Assembly: GCF_019320115.1 (NCBI RefSeq)
Contig: NC_089593.1
Location: 33,622,536-33,686,535 of the forward strand
DNA length: 64,000 bases
Origin: Miscanthus floridulus
Taxonomy: Eukaryota > Streptophyta > Magnoliopsida > Poales > Poaceae
Reading direction: 5' to 3'
The number at the start of each line of letters is the position of its first letter. The stretch's first letter is position 1. This document shows positions 11,214 to 22,877 of this stretch, piece by piece. The notes under the pieces were generated by a model. The model had not been told where the DNA came from, ran no database searches, and saw only the letters and a list, made by a program, of their open reading frames with translations. The position numbers were made by a program, and so were the translations under genes.

Positions 11214-13295
11214 ATTGATGGTCCTTAAGCACCAATTTTGACCATCAACTCCTACATAATATGACATGGAATGAATCTTAAACTGTAGTCATAGGGCTTA
11301 TTTCTAACCATTTACATGAGTTTTTGTGGCTCCAAGTGTTTTGCAGGATATGCTTGAAATATATACGAAAGGAATATATACAAAGATGGGATTGACATGG
11401 CATCCCAATGAGCATCACTACAAATATTCTCAAATGCCATATTTGAGCTCACCTTGTCAAAGATCTGGTCAAGATACATGAAATAGAGTTTTGATTCACC
11501 CAATTCGGAGTCCAAACGAGAAAGTTATGCATTCCGGAAGATCATGAAATGGGCTCAACTGAAGTAGTACATCGGGTGACATGGCACCACGTTGGGCAAC
11601 CCCAAACAGAGCCCAAACCCTGTCAAACTTTGTCCAAAGCCTCTTTACACACTTTAGGGCCCAAGGGAAGGTTAGTTTGCACAAATGGAGGCCATAGGGG
11701 CGTCGGTTGATGGCCCAAGGCGTCACCCGATGTGCCAAGTAGGCCCAACCTCCTCCATCGACTTCCAGCATGCCGCCATGCACCTCAGATGATCTTAGGC
11801 GTCCAATCCAAGTCGGTTCTATGGTGGTGGCCAAGCAATGCCACGCTGATCGCTAACATGGCGCTGGAGTAGCCCCTACTGCACCTCTCCACTATAAATA
11901 GGACCCTCACTCCTCACTTGTAATACACACCACAAGAGAAGCTCTCTCAAGATGTAGAAGTAGAATAGTGAGTTGGGAGTGAGGAAAAGTTGAGCTAGGC
12001 TTAGGTTCCGGAGGAGTCTTCTGAGGTCTGGTATGCCTTTGTATCTTTCCTTTGTAAGATTCATGCTTTAATATAGTTATCTTTCTCTATTTACTTGTAT
12101 GCCTTTCGTGCTTATCTAGTTCATGCCTTAGTTGTCTAGCTAAGAGTGGTTAGTATAGTTGTTCCTCACCTTAGCATGGGATTTCTACTCTCACCAAGAG
12201 CTCTAGTTATAGATTGTGACTAGAGTAGTAATCGTTAGCGTGGTGTCTAGGCTAGTGTTTACCTGAGTTTGCACCCAATCCTATGGATAGTTGTGGTAGC
12301 CCCAGAGGTGACAGCTCTGTAAGGCCTTTGCAATCCACCATGTTCGGATTGGTGTTTTTGTAGGGCTTTTTGGCAACCTTCCCCTGACCACTCTTTCTCA
12401 CTTCCTTCGATGGTCGAAAAGGTATTGTTGCTCCAATGTGTTAATGTGTGATCGCTATGTTTTAACCATTACTTAGTTATCCCCTCTGGTGTGTACTAGA
12501 ATAGAACCATAGTAATAGAAAAGTGTATATGAACCTTGTACTCCCCCATTGTCCTCTCAACTTAGCTTGAATGCCCTTGTATTTTACAATGGAATTCTCT
12601 TGTGTGTCATTATCCAAAACTATTGTCGTATATCACTTACCCCCACTTTAGTCTAGTCAGTATACTAGTTAGTAGATACGTGATGGTTAACTATCACCTT
12701 CTTTAACCATTGCTTCCCTATGGATAAATATGATACCTTGGAATACTCCTAGGTGAAATGCTACAACGATATTCTATGTGTGTGGGGGTATTAACCCCTA
12801 TACCCTTACGGCTAGGCTTGGGCCGGCCCGGATCAGGAGGTCTAGTCCACTAGAAGACGACGCATGGCCCGGCCAACCTGTTTGGAGTCCCGCGCAAGGA
12901 GTCAAGATGGATTTGGAGATCAAGCAAGATCCTGGTCGGTTAGAATAGGAATCCTTATCCAGCCACCTATGGCAATTGTAACTGGCTAGGATTAGTTTCT
13001 AGATCTGTAACCCTACCCCCCGGACTATATAAGGCGGGCAGGGGACCCCTCTAAAAAACATCTCTCATTGACATACAGCAATACAATCAGACGCAGGACG
13101 TAGGTATTATGCCTTCTTGGCGGCCGAACCTAGATAAAACCTCATGTCTGTCTTGCGTCACCATCTTGTTTGTGGCTTGCGCATCTGTCTACCGACAATC
13201 TACTACCTTGGGCATACCCCTAGGTAGACTGCCGACCATATTTCGTCGACAGTGTGCTTGCAGAATATTCTACATGAGCATAAGAAATACCAATA
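11214..13295 (+). mobile_element. Athila-like 3' LTR, about 1.6 kb, split by a solo LTR
   Basis: Starts TATTGATGG right after the purine-rich tract and ends ACCAATA at 13295. These fit TGTTG...CAACA ends, each changed by one transition. The segment GGTGAAATGCTACAACGAT near its end, and AAGAAATACCAATA at the end, match the ends of the two minus-strand LTRs near 60542 and 61256, which places all of them in one superfamily. A TATA box (ACTATAAATAGG) is at 11891-11902. Removing the insertion at 12781-13251 and one 5-bp duplication leaves 1606 bp. Confidence 0.7.
12781..13251 (+). mobile_element. Solo 471-bp gypsy LTR with 5-bp target duplication
   Basis: Same family, orientation and length as 2367-2837 (TGTGGGGG...GTCGACA), with the same TATATAAGG promoter word near 13026. 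No PBS or PPT adjoins it. Flanks are ATGTG (12776-12780) and GTGTG (13252-13256), a target duplication with one change. Deleting the LTR and one flank restores a sequence (GATATTCTATGTGCTTGCAG) colinear with the ends of related LTRs. It therefore arose by insertion of a full element followed by LTR-LTR recombination. Confidence 0.85.
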
Positions 13296-14204
13296 GGTGA
13301 TTAGCTCGGTGCTAATCCTGAGGTTGTGTCACCACCGGTGGAGTTTTCCCCTCATCGGAGAGGAGGAAGATGATGGGCCAATGGAGGAGCTTTTGGTGCA
13401 CCTCTCTAGGTTGCTCTGTTCTCAATGCCGAGCAGGAGCGGATCTATGAGGAATGGAATGATCTATCTTCAATCGTCCTCCCCCCTCTAGGGTCCGACCT
13501 TATCCCTTATATACTGAGATAGGTCAGGTACATGGCAATTTGGGGGGGGGGGGTTAGCCTATGGTCTATATGCGCTGGAGTCCAGGAGGGTCTTGCAGCA
13601 GTGCACTATAGACTGTGGCAATGTCGTGGAGCTGAAGAAGCCTTGATCATCATTCGGCTGGCATGTTCTCACACGCTGAGTGTTAGACTACGTCGGCTTT
13701 GACCAGCCTCCCCCAAGCGTGCCTTCTAGAGTCTTCCTGGTGCCGAGGGAGGCTGGCACAAGGGGCTAATGTGCGGGCCTAGAAGGCCCCTGAGCCCCAA
13801 GTGGCCAAGGAGAGCTTGTCTTCTTTGTGTCATGCCCGATGCGTGACCTTGTCGAGAGAGCGGCCGGCAAGGCCACACCCAAAGAGTTGCATCGAGGAGC
13901 CGTTGAGCCTCGTTGGCTCAGGGCATGTCTTCTTGCACCTAGGCCTTGGTTGGCGTCGTAGGCCATACATGAGTCGAGGACCGGGCTTAGGATCCCTATA
14001 GATCAGGAACCTGAGGCTCGGTCTAGCCCCTAAGCCCTGAGCAGAGGCCTTGGGATGCTCAGGCTTAGGCAAGTTAGTTAGTTTGAGGGTGCACATGAGT
14101 GTACCTGATGGGTATAGCCCCTGAGCCCCAGGTGATCCAGGAGGGGTCAGCCGGGGGTCTCTTCAGTCGGGAACCATAGATCTCGAGGCTTAACAAACCC
14201 ATAT
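13296..14204. other. Decayed LTR-like DNA without genes
   Basis: GC-richer than its neighbours, with phrases such as CCCCTGAGCCCCA that recur in grass gypsy LTRs (13791, 14119). A TATA-like word (TTATATACTGAG) is near 13509 and a run of 12 G lies at 13542-13553. No LTR termini could be defined and no frame is convincing. Confidence 0.35.
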
Positions 14205-15473
14205 GTTAGGATCTCGTCAGCAGTCCTTAACTCCAATTTCTAAACACCAACTTTCATTTAAAATATGCTCAAATGAACACCAAACTTAGACATTGGGCTT
14301 TAGAGCTAATGATTTGCACAAGTTTTAGTGTTTGACCATTTGCAGGAGAACATATCGGAATACCACAAGAAATGTACCTAAAGTGGACAAGAAATACAAC
14401 AAAACAAACACTTCTGGTTGAGCAATCTTAAACACATATGCATTTACTATTGACCAAGTTCCACATGTATTTGGAGATTATTATTTTGTAGGACATAAAC
14501 ACAAATACATGGAAAATACACCAAGAAGGCACTTTTCGACAAAGCGTAAAGTAGACATACGCAATGAATAAATGGAAAGGCCCATCAACTCAAGTTATCT
14601 GAGCAAAAGACCACCCAAGGAGCAGCCCACATACACTCAGCAGTCCACCACGCAAAGGCGGTGGCGAGAGGCCTCGGTCCGAGTGCCCCAACTGGCGCAT
14701 CTCTACCATTCCTTCGTATGGCAATAGCATGAAAGCAAGCAGAGGTGGTGGAGACCGTGCTTCACGCCAAAAATAGCATCCACACTGCCTCAAGCCCTAT
14801 ATAAATAGAGGGGTGGAGTCCCCCTCTCAACACAACACCACAAGGAAGAAGACCACACCTCACTTGAGTTAGAGCAACACTCTAAAGGGCTTAGGCGCTA
14901 GTAGCTAGCTACAGTTGTAAGGGAGAGATGTGAGGAAGAGCTCGGGGGTGCACCGGACTTGTCGGTGTCTCCCCAACATGTACCTTGACAATCATCTTTA
15001 CTTTAATAGGTTATCTCGCTAAGTGAGTGTTCGTGTCTTCTATAGTGGAAAGTCTTTGATTAGTTAAACTTTGCTCTTACTTGTTTGCAGGTTCGTTGTC
15101 CGTCCCCATGGCAAATGCTCTAGTAGAGGACTCCTAATAAAGACAAATGTTCCTAGCTATAGCTAGAGTAGTAGTCGATAGCGTAGAAGTGGTGTCCTGG
15201 CTAGACGCTACCTTCGTTTGCCCGTGCTCCACAATTGAGGGGTAGGCGGTAGGTGGTGACAGCCCTATTCATCCCTTGTAATCCCCCACATCCGGGCATG
15301 GCATAGAGCTACAGGCCGACAACGCTTGGCAGACTAGGTGTTCTCCGGTGCCTGAAGTAAACAAGTAAAGTAGAGTTTATCTGTCCTTAGACCCTAATAC
15401 CATAGAAATCCTTGTCTACCCTTTCTAACTCTACCCTTGTGTTGTACTTGAATGAATTAGCTAGAAGAGTACC
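14205..15473 (+). mobile_element. Truncated Athila-like LTR
   Basis: From CAGTCCTTAACTCCAATTTC onward it follows the minus-strand LTR at 60542-63441: CACCAACTTTCAT, AAACACCAAACTTAGAC, a TATA word (CTATATAAATAG at 14799), then GGGAGAGATGTGAGG, CTTGTCGGTGTCTCCCC and AGCTAGAAGAGTACC. It stops at GTACC (15469-15473), where element 1 begins; the remaining end of the LTR is missing. The first few bases (TGTTAGGATC) may include a small rearrangement of the TGTTAG terminus. Confidence 0.65.
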
Positions 15474-16758
15474 TATCGGGTTCATAAACTCGGGGTCCCT
15501 CGGGGATCGGCTTCCACTCCAAGGCTCGGCCCAAGCAGATAGCACATAACTCATGGGCCGACCCAAGAGTCTAAAAACAACAGGCCGAAAGGGCGGTCCA
15601 GTCACTGACCAGAAGGTCTGGCCGAAGAGGAATAGCGCCTGCTCATCGGCTACTTCGGCCCACCTCTCCGACCAGAGTGCTCGCTTCAGACTCCGGTCGC
15701 CTCCGGACGGCCTCTCCGATAGGAAGGCCGGGCCTAGGCGCTACTTCTGACTCTGACCCCGTGTCTCTGACCGGGGATCACAGAAACCCTGCTCACCGCT
15801 CTTCTCCGACTGGTACGACCAGAGCCGATCGGGGCCATCCAACTGGGGACGCCCGCTCGGAAGGAACCAGGGGACGAACGGAGAAAGCAAGCCAGGGCGC
15901 ACAAGTCAAACCATGATATCAGGGACCATACCCTAAACGCCTGCAAGAACAATACTCTACAACTGCCCTAACACAAACAGTATTGTAGGCGCTGACATTT
16001 CCCTCTACAGTATTGTGGGCGCCGTTAACTCCCATATGGTAAGGTCCCCCCATGTGCCTCTGGGCATCGATAGTGTTGTGGGCGCTAGGATTTACCATAC
16101 TAGATGAACGTGGTGAAGCTCCTCATATGCTTCTGGGCATCAAACAGTATTTTGCAGGTACCGACGTCTACTCTTCCTGAAGAAGGCAACACAACCTCCC
16201 ACATGCATCTGACATTCTACAGTGACATCAACAGTGTTGTGGGCGCCTACCATTATCTTGTACCCACCGGCATGGGCAACAAAGCTCAGTAGCATATGTA
16301 CCCTCATCCTCTCACTTGTAAAGCCATCCCCTTTATCTATAAAAGTGGATGCACTCCCTCCAACGAAAGAGAGGTCTTGGAGAGTCCTTTTAGAGCCTTT
16401 CTTAGGTTCATTAGATCTACCAAGTTCACTAGTCCACAACCATAGAACTACTGGGTGCGGACCTCAAGCACACACTTGAACACTTAGCTCACAGCGTAGC
16501 TCCTGTCGCTCCTGGCCCTTCCGACCAGAGCCGACTGGACCTCTTATACACCCCATCTTTCTCCCTCTCGTTTGTAACCCCACTGCAAACTTTGAGCACC
16601 TAGGCTCAGGAATAAAGTCACTAACCGACCCAAACTGGACATAGGGCATGTTGCATGAACTAGTATAAACCATGTGTCATTGAGTGCTAGGCCACCTCCG
16701 ATCACAACGTATGGCAAAACTACAAATATTTACTAGTTGGTCACATTCTGCACCGACA
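15474..16758 (+). mobile_element. 5' LTR of gypsy element 1
   Basis: Starts TATCGGGTTCATAAACTCGG, probably a mutated TGTCGG, and ends GCACCGACA at 16758, giving TGTCGG...CCGACA inverted ends. A PBS follows at 16761. A TATA word (CTATAAAAG) lies at 16337-16345. GTATTGTGGGCGC occurs several times (15985-16250). It cuts the Athila-like LTR on its left after GTACC, the expected target duplication. The matching 3' LTR is absent from the window. Confidence 0.7.
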
Positions 16759-16760
16759 GT

Positions 16761-16779
16761 TGGCGCCGTTCATGGGGAA
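16761..16779 (+). other. Primer binding site of gypsy element 1
   Basis: TGGCGCCGTTCATGGGGAA lies two bases after the LTR end CCGACA. TGGCGCCG is the usual start of the PBS in many grass gypsy elements. The first ten bases match the 3' end of plant tRNA-Asp; the rest does not, so the primer is left open. Confidence 0.7.
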
Positions 16780-16812
16780 GACGCTGTACGTTCAACACTT
16801 TTTGGTCATCAA

Positions 16813-18425
16813 ATGGCCCACTTTTCCGCCACCATCACCATGGCGGGCTCAGGCAATACGATTCGTTTTGCCTCACTAGAGTTCCCCACACTCCCACCTA
16901 TTGGGATGTGGGTTCCACCCATCTTCAAGCCATCCTAGGCCTTCCTCTTTGGAAGCCTGGACTTCGTCACCGACCGGCTCGGCGTACTATGCCTCCACGA
17001 GGAGGCAATCATCCCGACGCCCATCGGAGGGGCACCCTCCATCGGCTCCAGGACGAACGACGACTTCGATGGCGTGGCATCTGCGCTTCATTCTGAGCAA
17101 ACTCTCTGCTCAAACCCCACTGTGAGTAATGTACATACTGTTGTTTACTTGCTATCTTCTATCTTTCATCAATTATCCAGAGGGACCGCGTTATCCGTAC
17201 CACAACCACCACACGACCGGTTCCCCTATGGCCTCATGTCCTCCACGGACACGTACGCCCGAGGGCTCCGAGAATTGCTGACGCTGCCCCCTGTCACATC
17301 CGAATTCGTGGGAATGGCGAGCTATGCTCTGACCTATTTCTACGACCTCATGGACAAAGATGTGGAAAGTGACAGCTCCAGCATCGGTGACGTGGCACCT
17401 AGCCACCGTCTGTCCTAGGAATGCGCTATGACGGATGCCCCAGGATGGCCGCTAGTGGTAATGGAGTCCTTACAGATTCATACCCCTTCAGATCCTTGCA
17501 TGGAGACCCCCGCACCCACACAGGAGCACGGCGGGGAGCTACAACGACAGCGGCTGAGCCAGCCGCCGACTGTGCCTGCGTGCTTGACGCACCACGATAC
17601 GCCCCGCGTGTATAACCTAGCAAATGGCGCCTGGGATCATGCCTGTCGGGTCCAGCGCAACACCATGGATAGGAGGAATGACCCCCCATAGTTCGCTCGG
17701 GCCAATCAGAACATTGCCGCTATGACAATGCTTCTATGCGGCCTTCCCGAGCCAAACAACCCCCAGGAATAGGCGATCCACCGGAACCTCTGGGCACTAG
17801 TGGAAATTACCGCCGTTCAACTGGCGGAGAGCTCCTCATCGTGACACCGACTAGCACCCTCTCTCCCCACCAGGGGAGTGGGGACGCACTAGATGGATCG
17901 TCCCACCCACTCGCCACTACGACCGCCGAGCGTGGCACAGGAGGCCACATCTGCGCCTCATCTTGACTTGACAACCGCCCCGCACCGACCGCCTATTCAT
18001 GAGCGGCTTGGGCCGAACCAAGACACTCGTAGCAGCCCCTGGAGTCCCAGCCTGGATATTCTAGGACCATGGGCCTTCGTCCAAAGCATCCAGAGAGCGC
18101 CGTTCCCACAGCGGTCCAATAGAGGCTAAGGCAAAGGCAAGGCCAAGCGCAAAGATCAGGATGAAAACCCCTCCACACAGAGGGGGAAAAAGAATAGAAA
18201 AGATCACCGCTGGCCGGGCAACTCCGTGTCGGTCGCCACGGCTGATAACATGGGCGAGCAAGCCTAGCAGGACCTTTTGGGCCACTTCAATGAGCTCATG
18301 GAGAGCCCGTGCACCAACCACGCCTACCCCGTCAAACACCTCTACAAGGACTGCGAGCTCCTCAAGCGCCTATCGAAGGAAGAAAAAGGTGAATGGAGCA
18401 CATCGAGCAAGGGCCCGGACGACTG
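16813..18425 (+). pseudogene. gag: gag of gypsy element 1, frameshifted and internally deleted
   Basis: Translations from several frames give pieces in the order of a Tat-lineage gag. These are RGLRELLTLPPV near the N-terminus, a Pro-rich linker, VYNLANGAWDHACRVQRNT (17610-17670), FARANQNIAAMTMLLCGLP with a one-codon stop before it, and GPWAFVQSIQRAPFPQR ending about 18112. The frame then jumps straight to a basic stretch (GKAKRKDQDEN-like, 18130) and NHAYPVKHLYKDCELLKR (18319-18372), which in intact relatives lies after the capsid core. The core between FPQR and that block is therefore deleted. It would have formed the virus-like particle. It is not functional. Confidence 0.75.
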
Positions 18426-19009
18426 AAGGATGAGGTGATCTGACCGGATGCCTATCGATTGAAGGACGACAATGACAACATTCTCCCCAGTGCTTGGAAC
18501 AGCTATGTCATTTTCCTCCCCTAGAATTCAGTCTTATTATTTTTCTGCTTAGCATTTGCTCCTATAGAACGCCCCAACCCGATACACCTTCGGCCCAGGG
18601 CGCTCGGGGGCTCCACAAGGATGCACTGCTACCTCTCTTTTTTGTTCAATGTCGTATGGAAAAACTCCTTTCCTATCAGAGCAAAAGGATAGTTCGTTCC
18701 TTCGAATTGCCTTACATAAACTTTGATTTAAAATATTCCGACCGATCGCACCCCGCCTCTACCTATGGTTACAAGCAGCTAAGCCTCGCGGGCCATGCCC
18801 CGGGCTCCCAAGGTTGCAGCCTACGGGATGAATGGGCAGGTACAAAAAGAAAGAATATAAAACAAAATTATGCTAAGGTAAAATGAAGGAACGAAAGGGA
18901 CAAGCTTCCCCGAATGGAGTAACTCCATCACAAAGAACGAAACCGATGGTAGTCGTCAAGTACACAAGAACGTTCACACAGGGGCTCCCCCATGAACTTA
19001 ATCTTTTTA
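18426..19009. other. Junction where pol of element 1 is missing
   Basis: Right after the gag C-terminal part the sequence passes into unrelated non-coding DNA. No protease, RT, RNase H or integrase motif is found in any frame up to the antisense ORF. The plus ORF at 18494-18886 has no recognisable motif. Confidence 0.5.
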
Positions 19010-22000
19010 CGCTCACTAAACTACTCATATTTTACAAGCTATTGGGCCGGCCCGGTGGCATCTGCTATTGGTGCGATCGACGAAGGCGCGGGCTACTCAC
19101 TCCCCGGCGGCACAACATTTGGCTCGGTCGAAACTAGGGCGATGTTCACCTCTGACCCAGGCTCCATGCTATCTGCAGGCTGGGCAGCGTCCTCCCCATG
19201 CATGCTTCTGGCCATGTCTTCACGATGGACGTCCATCACCCATTGGGCTAAGACTTGCTCTACCACCGACCTTGCGTGCGGCAGCAAGCCCTCCCCTATC
19301 GTCTGGATGTCCTCCATGCTCAAGCCTTCAGCATACCCACTACAGATAGCAGCAAAGTCCAGGTTTGGGTGGTGCGTCGCCACCGAAGTCAGTACCCCCA
19401 TGCTCCATAGAACAGCCCGCTCCTGATAAGATCCGGAACCGCATCCGGGACCTCCGCCAGCTAGACGACGGACGCGCTAGTGCTTGGCGCCGACCCGAAG
19501 ACTTCTGAGACGACCAGTTGGGCAACATTGCGGATTTGGTCAAGATCCCCCTTGAGAGCACATCGCTCTTCACGGGACTTGGCCAGTTCATCCGCATTCT
19601 GGCTGAAGGTGGCCTTGATCGTCTCTAGGTTTCGCTCTAGCGTCTTCACCTTTCCACCTAGCTTTGAAAAAAGAGCGATAGGCTTAGAAACAGGCTAAAG
19701 GAAAAACCAACACAATGAAAAACAGAAAAGGTACGTATCGAAGTGGAAGTTCTTAATGGTGGAGAGATCCTCTGCCTGCCGGGCAACCTGCTCACGTAGC
19801 CGGGCACTTATGTCCTCCGTCCCCATCACCCGGTCCCGAAGCGCGAGCACCTCCTGGTCCGCCTCCTACCAGGCCTTCCGCTCCACCTCCAGGGCCTTCC
19901 ACTCCACCTCCAGGGCCTTCCGTGCTGACTCTAGGGCGCTCCGCTCCGGCTCAAGGGCCACCAAGGACTCTCGAAGCGCCGCCTCAGTGTTCGCTAGGGA
20001 TGTCTATAATCCTGCCTCGGTCTCCGCCTGGTGGGCCTTTGCCGCCTCGAGCCCTTGCTCGGTAGTAGCCGCCCACTCGGCTGCATGCTACCCCTCCACC
20101 CGCGCCACGGTCACCTTGGCCGCCCGGTCCTAGGACTCGCATTGAGCGGACACTAGCTGACGCTCAAGCTTAGTCATCTGGGCGTGCTCCATTCGGAGAA
20201 AGTGTGACTTGCGGGATGACATCCCCTTTAGACTCTACGAAAAACAAACATGCTAAGGCAACCAACAATTGATGCAGAGGTCAAGGACAAAGCACACGAA
20301 ACTCACCTCCGTGGTGAGCTATAGGTCGACCTCAACTAACTACTGAGCAGACTTAACCCGCTCCTGGGCGTCTCCGAGCTTCGTGGACAGGTTGGCAAGT
20401 TCGAACACCGCGGCATGCCCTTGCTCCCCAAGGATGTCCTAGAGCTAACACTCCTGGGAATCCTGGACGATGAACCGCACCTTCAATGGGTCCTCAGGGC
20501 AGGGCCACTCTAGGTCACCCTCCGGTAGCCCACCAGAGGACCCAGCCTCTGACTGGACCATCGCTCATTCCCACGATGACACCAGCGGCTCTACCATATC
20601 ATCTGCCTCGTCATGAGATGGGATGTCCACCACCTCAGTTGCGTGGACTGCCACCGAACATTCTGACTCCATCCCGGCCACGCTTTCCTCCGATGCCTTC
20701 AACTCTGACCATGAAGGTGAGCCGTGCAGCCCCCTGCCCGGTGAGGAAGGGAGCTCGGTCTCCCTCTCCTCTTCTACCATGGCCGGTGGAGGAAGGACCA
20801 TGAGGGTTACCTCCAATGCAGCCTCCGCCGTCGGCACCGGAATCGCCGCCAATGCCGATGCCGCTGCTATCACTACGGCGGCAACCGCCCTTGGAAGGGA
20901 AGGGCTCGCCGCTGCCATCCTATTCCCCCCGCCACTCACCATGACATGCTGTAGAGTGGGCCTCCATGCCTCCCGCACGGGAGTTGGGGCGACGCTCAAC
21001 CCCATCATCACCCGACCACTTACAGAGGGCGTGGGTAGGTCACACTCCAAAAGAAACTTAACAGCAAAAGATTGGAAAGAAATAAAGTAAAAAACGTACC
21101 GGGAGGCGAGCGGTATGACTCTAAAGGCAAGACCCAGCGTCGATGGGCCTGCAGGGCATGGGCCGCTCCTGAGCTGCGACCCGCGCCCCCTCACTTCGGC
21201 TGGGGATGGAGTCATCCCAACTGGCTCCTGCTAGACCTATGGGTCTCCGTGACCGTCGGCTCAAGACTCCCCGACCGGAGCAGGGGGTGGGGTATCCTCC
21301 AGCTACGAGTCATGCAACGCGTGGGCACCTGTCTGCTCCTCAGACCACCCAGCTTGCTCGACCACATCCACGGCAGGCAGGGCCTCTCTCCACCGTGAGT
21401 CACACGTTGGCACCGGTCCCGGCGACGCATAAGTGTCAGTCTGCTCCTTGGACCGCCCGACTCGCTCGGCCATGTCCCCGCAGGCGGCGATGGGACCAAC
21501 ATCGCCACCAAAGGGCACGGTGACCGCGTCCACTTTGTCGCCCGTTCGCCAACGGCGTCCGCGCTCATCGCGCGCTTCTTCGGTGCGGAAGCCACCGCAC
21601 ACCGCGTGGCCTCCTACTCATCACCAGCAGACGTCGCCGTAGGGTCGTGGCACTCCGCCGAAGTCACAACGACCTCCCGACTCTCCCCCCCCCCTAAGAT
21701 GAAAACATATCATCCACCTCTATGGAATCTTTTGACTGGAGCTCTAGCTCAACATCGGCCCTGTCTTCCCTAACCTTCACGCGCCGGGCCACCTCCTTCT
21801 CCTTCTTGTACTTCTGGTGGGCCACCTCGGCCTTCTTCTTCTTCTTCCTGGCATCTGCCGCCTCCTTCTAAGCGGCTAGCTTGGCCACGCCCTCCAGGCC
21901 CTTGGGAATGTGCGGCTAGGACTTGTTATTTCCAAGCCCCTACGAAACGTATGACTCCCATAAAAAAATAGGAAAAGCAGAGGAAGACATGCAGGCTAAA

Positions 22001-22877
22001 GAGAAGGGAGCATACCAGGTTGGACACGATTGAGGAGTTGAAAGGCACGGGCCTCCCTTCGACCCTGTCTCTGGGCTTCAGCTGCAGCACCGGCCGAGGC
22101 GACTCTAGACCTCGTCGTTCAGTAGATCCTCTGGTGATGCACGGTCTAGGTCTAATGGGCCACTGTACAGCTACATCGGCCATGTCCTCTCTGCCAACGG
22201 CGTGACCCAGTGATAGCATAGGGTGTGGAACACCCGCACCCCATTAAGGCCACGCTTTATGAGCTTCCAGAGCTCCTCCTCGATAACCCCCACCTTATGC
22301 TTCTCCTTTTTGGCACAACCCCACGACCAACTATCCTGCTTCTCTGGCCTCCCATCGGTTGACACCGGGAATGGCGCCGCCACCGGATTCCTGATGTAGA
22401 ACCACTCCCCATGCCACCCTCGGTTGGAGTCACAGGGGAGGTACATGGGATACGAGTCTCCCACGCTCAGTTTTCTCTGCAGGGCAAAACCCCCCACCGG
22501 CACGATCTCGGCCAGGTCCCCCACCATCAAGGCTCTCCCGAAGAAGAGCCGCCGGAAGAAATCCGCGTGCGGCTCCATCTCGAGGAAAGCCTCGCAGACA
22601 GTGACAAAACCGGCGATGTGCAGCACCCCCATTGGATTAAGGTGCTATAGATCCAGACCCCACTCATTGAGGAGCCCACGTAGGAACCAGTGCGTGGGGT
22701 ATCCCAGCCCACGCTCGTGGAAGGTGAGGAAGAAACCACCTCATCGGGCTGAGGTTGTGGGGGCTCCTCCCGCTCAGGAACCCTCCAGTGCGCCACCTCC
22801 TTCGGTGGTAGAAATCCCTTTGTGATGAAGGACTTCAACACCATCTCCCTCATGGTAGATGACTGCCACTCTGACAT
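19010..22877 (-). pseudogene. Antisense multi-exon ORF of gypsy element 1 (Transposase_28-like)
   Basis: Starts at ATG 22877 (MSEWQSSTMREMVLKS). The N-terminal part reads, with two frame shifts, HERGLGYPTHWFLRGLL, then GVLHIAGFVTVCEAFLEMEP, HADFFRRLFF and WHGEWFYIRNPV. This is the same domain as in the ORF at 161-1045. Splice donors in the antisense direction are visible at about 22017 (CTG|GTATGC), 21103 (CCG|GTACGT) and 20306 (GAG|GTGAGT). A Ser/Ala/Glu-rich linker follows (20565-21215). Next come a coiled-coil exon (LERNLETIKATFSQNADELA, 19461-19649) and a C-terminal block AICSGYAEGLSMEDIQTIGE with LLPHARSVVEQV (19093-19401). The gene lies opposite to gag, where Tat-lineage elements carry an extra ORF of unknown function. 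Stops and frameshifts show that it is dead. Confidence 0.7.

Noticed and set aside
2367..13251. A single element bounded by the two 471-bp LTRs
   Set aside because: Between them lie a CACTA end and an unrelated Athila-like LTR. The first copy has no PBS after it, the second no PPT before it, and the second has its own target duplication.
13542..13553. Run of 12 G as a quadruplex or regulatory site
   Set aside because: A single homopolymer run in decayed DNA; it may also be a sequencing-length artefact.
13766..14096. Overlapping ORFs on both strands
   Set aside because: GC-rich shadow frames in LTR-like sequence with no family resemblance.
19480..20133. Plus-strand ORFs (e.g. 19756-20133, Ser/Arg-rich)
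   Set aside because: They are the complement of the coiled-coil exons of the antisense gene; the repeated SRAF pattern reflects Glu/Ala codons read backwards.
20623..21090. Plus-strand ORF of 155 residues
   Set aside because: Complement of the Ser/Ala-rich linker of the antisense gene.
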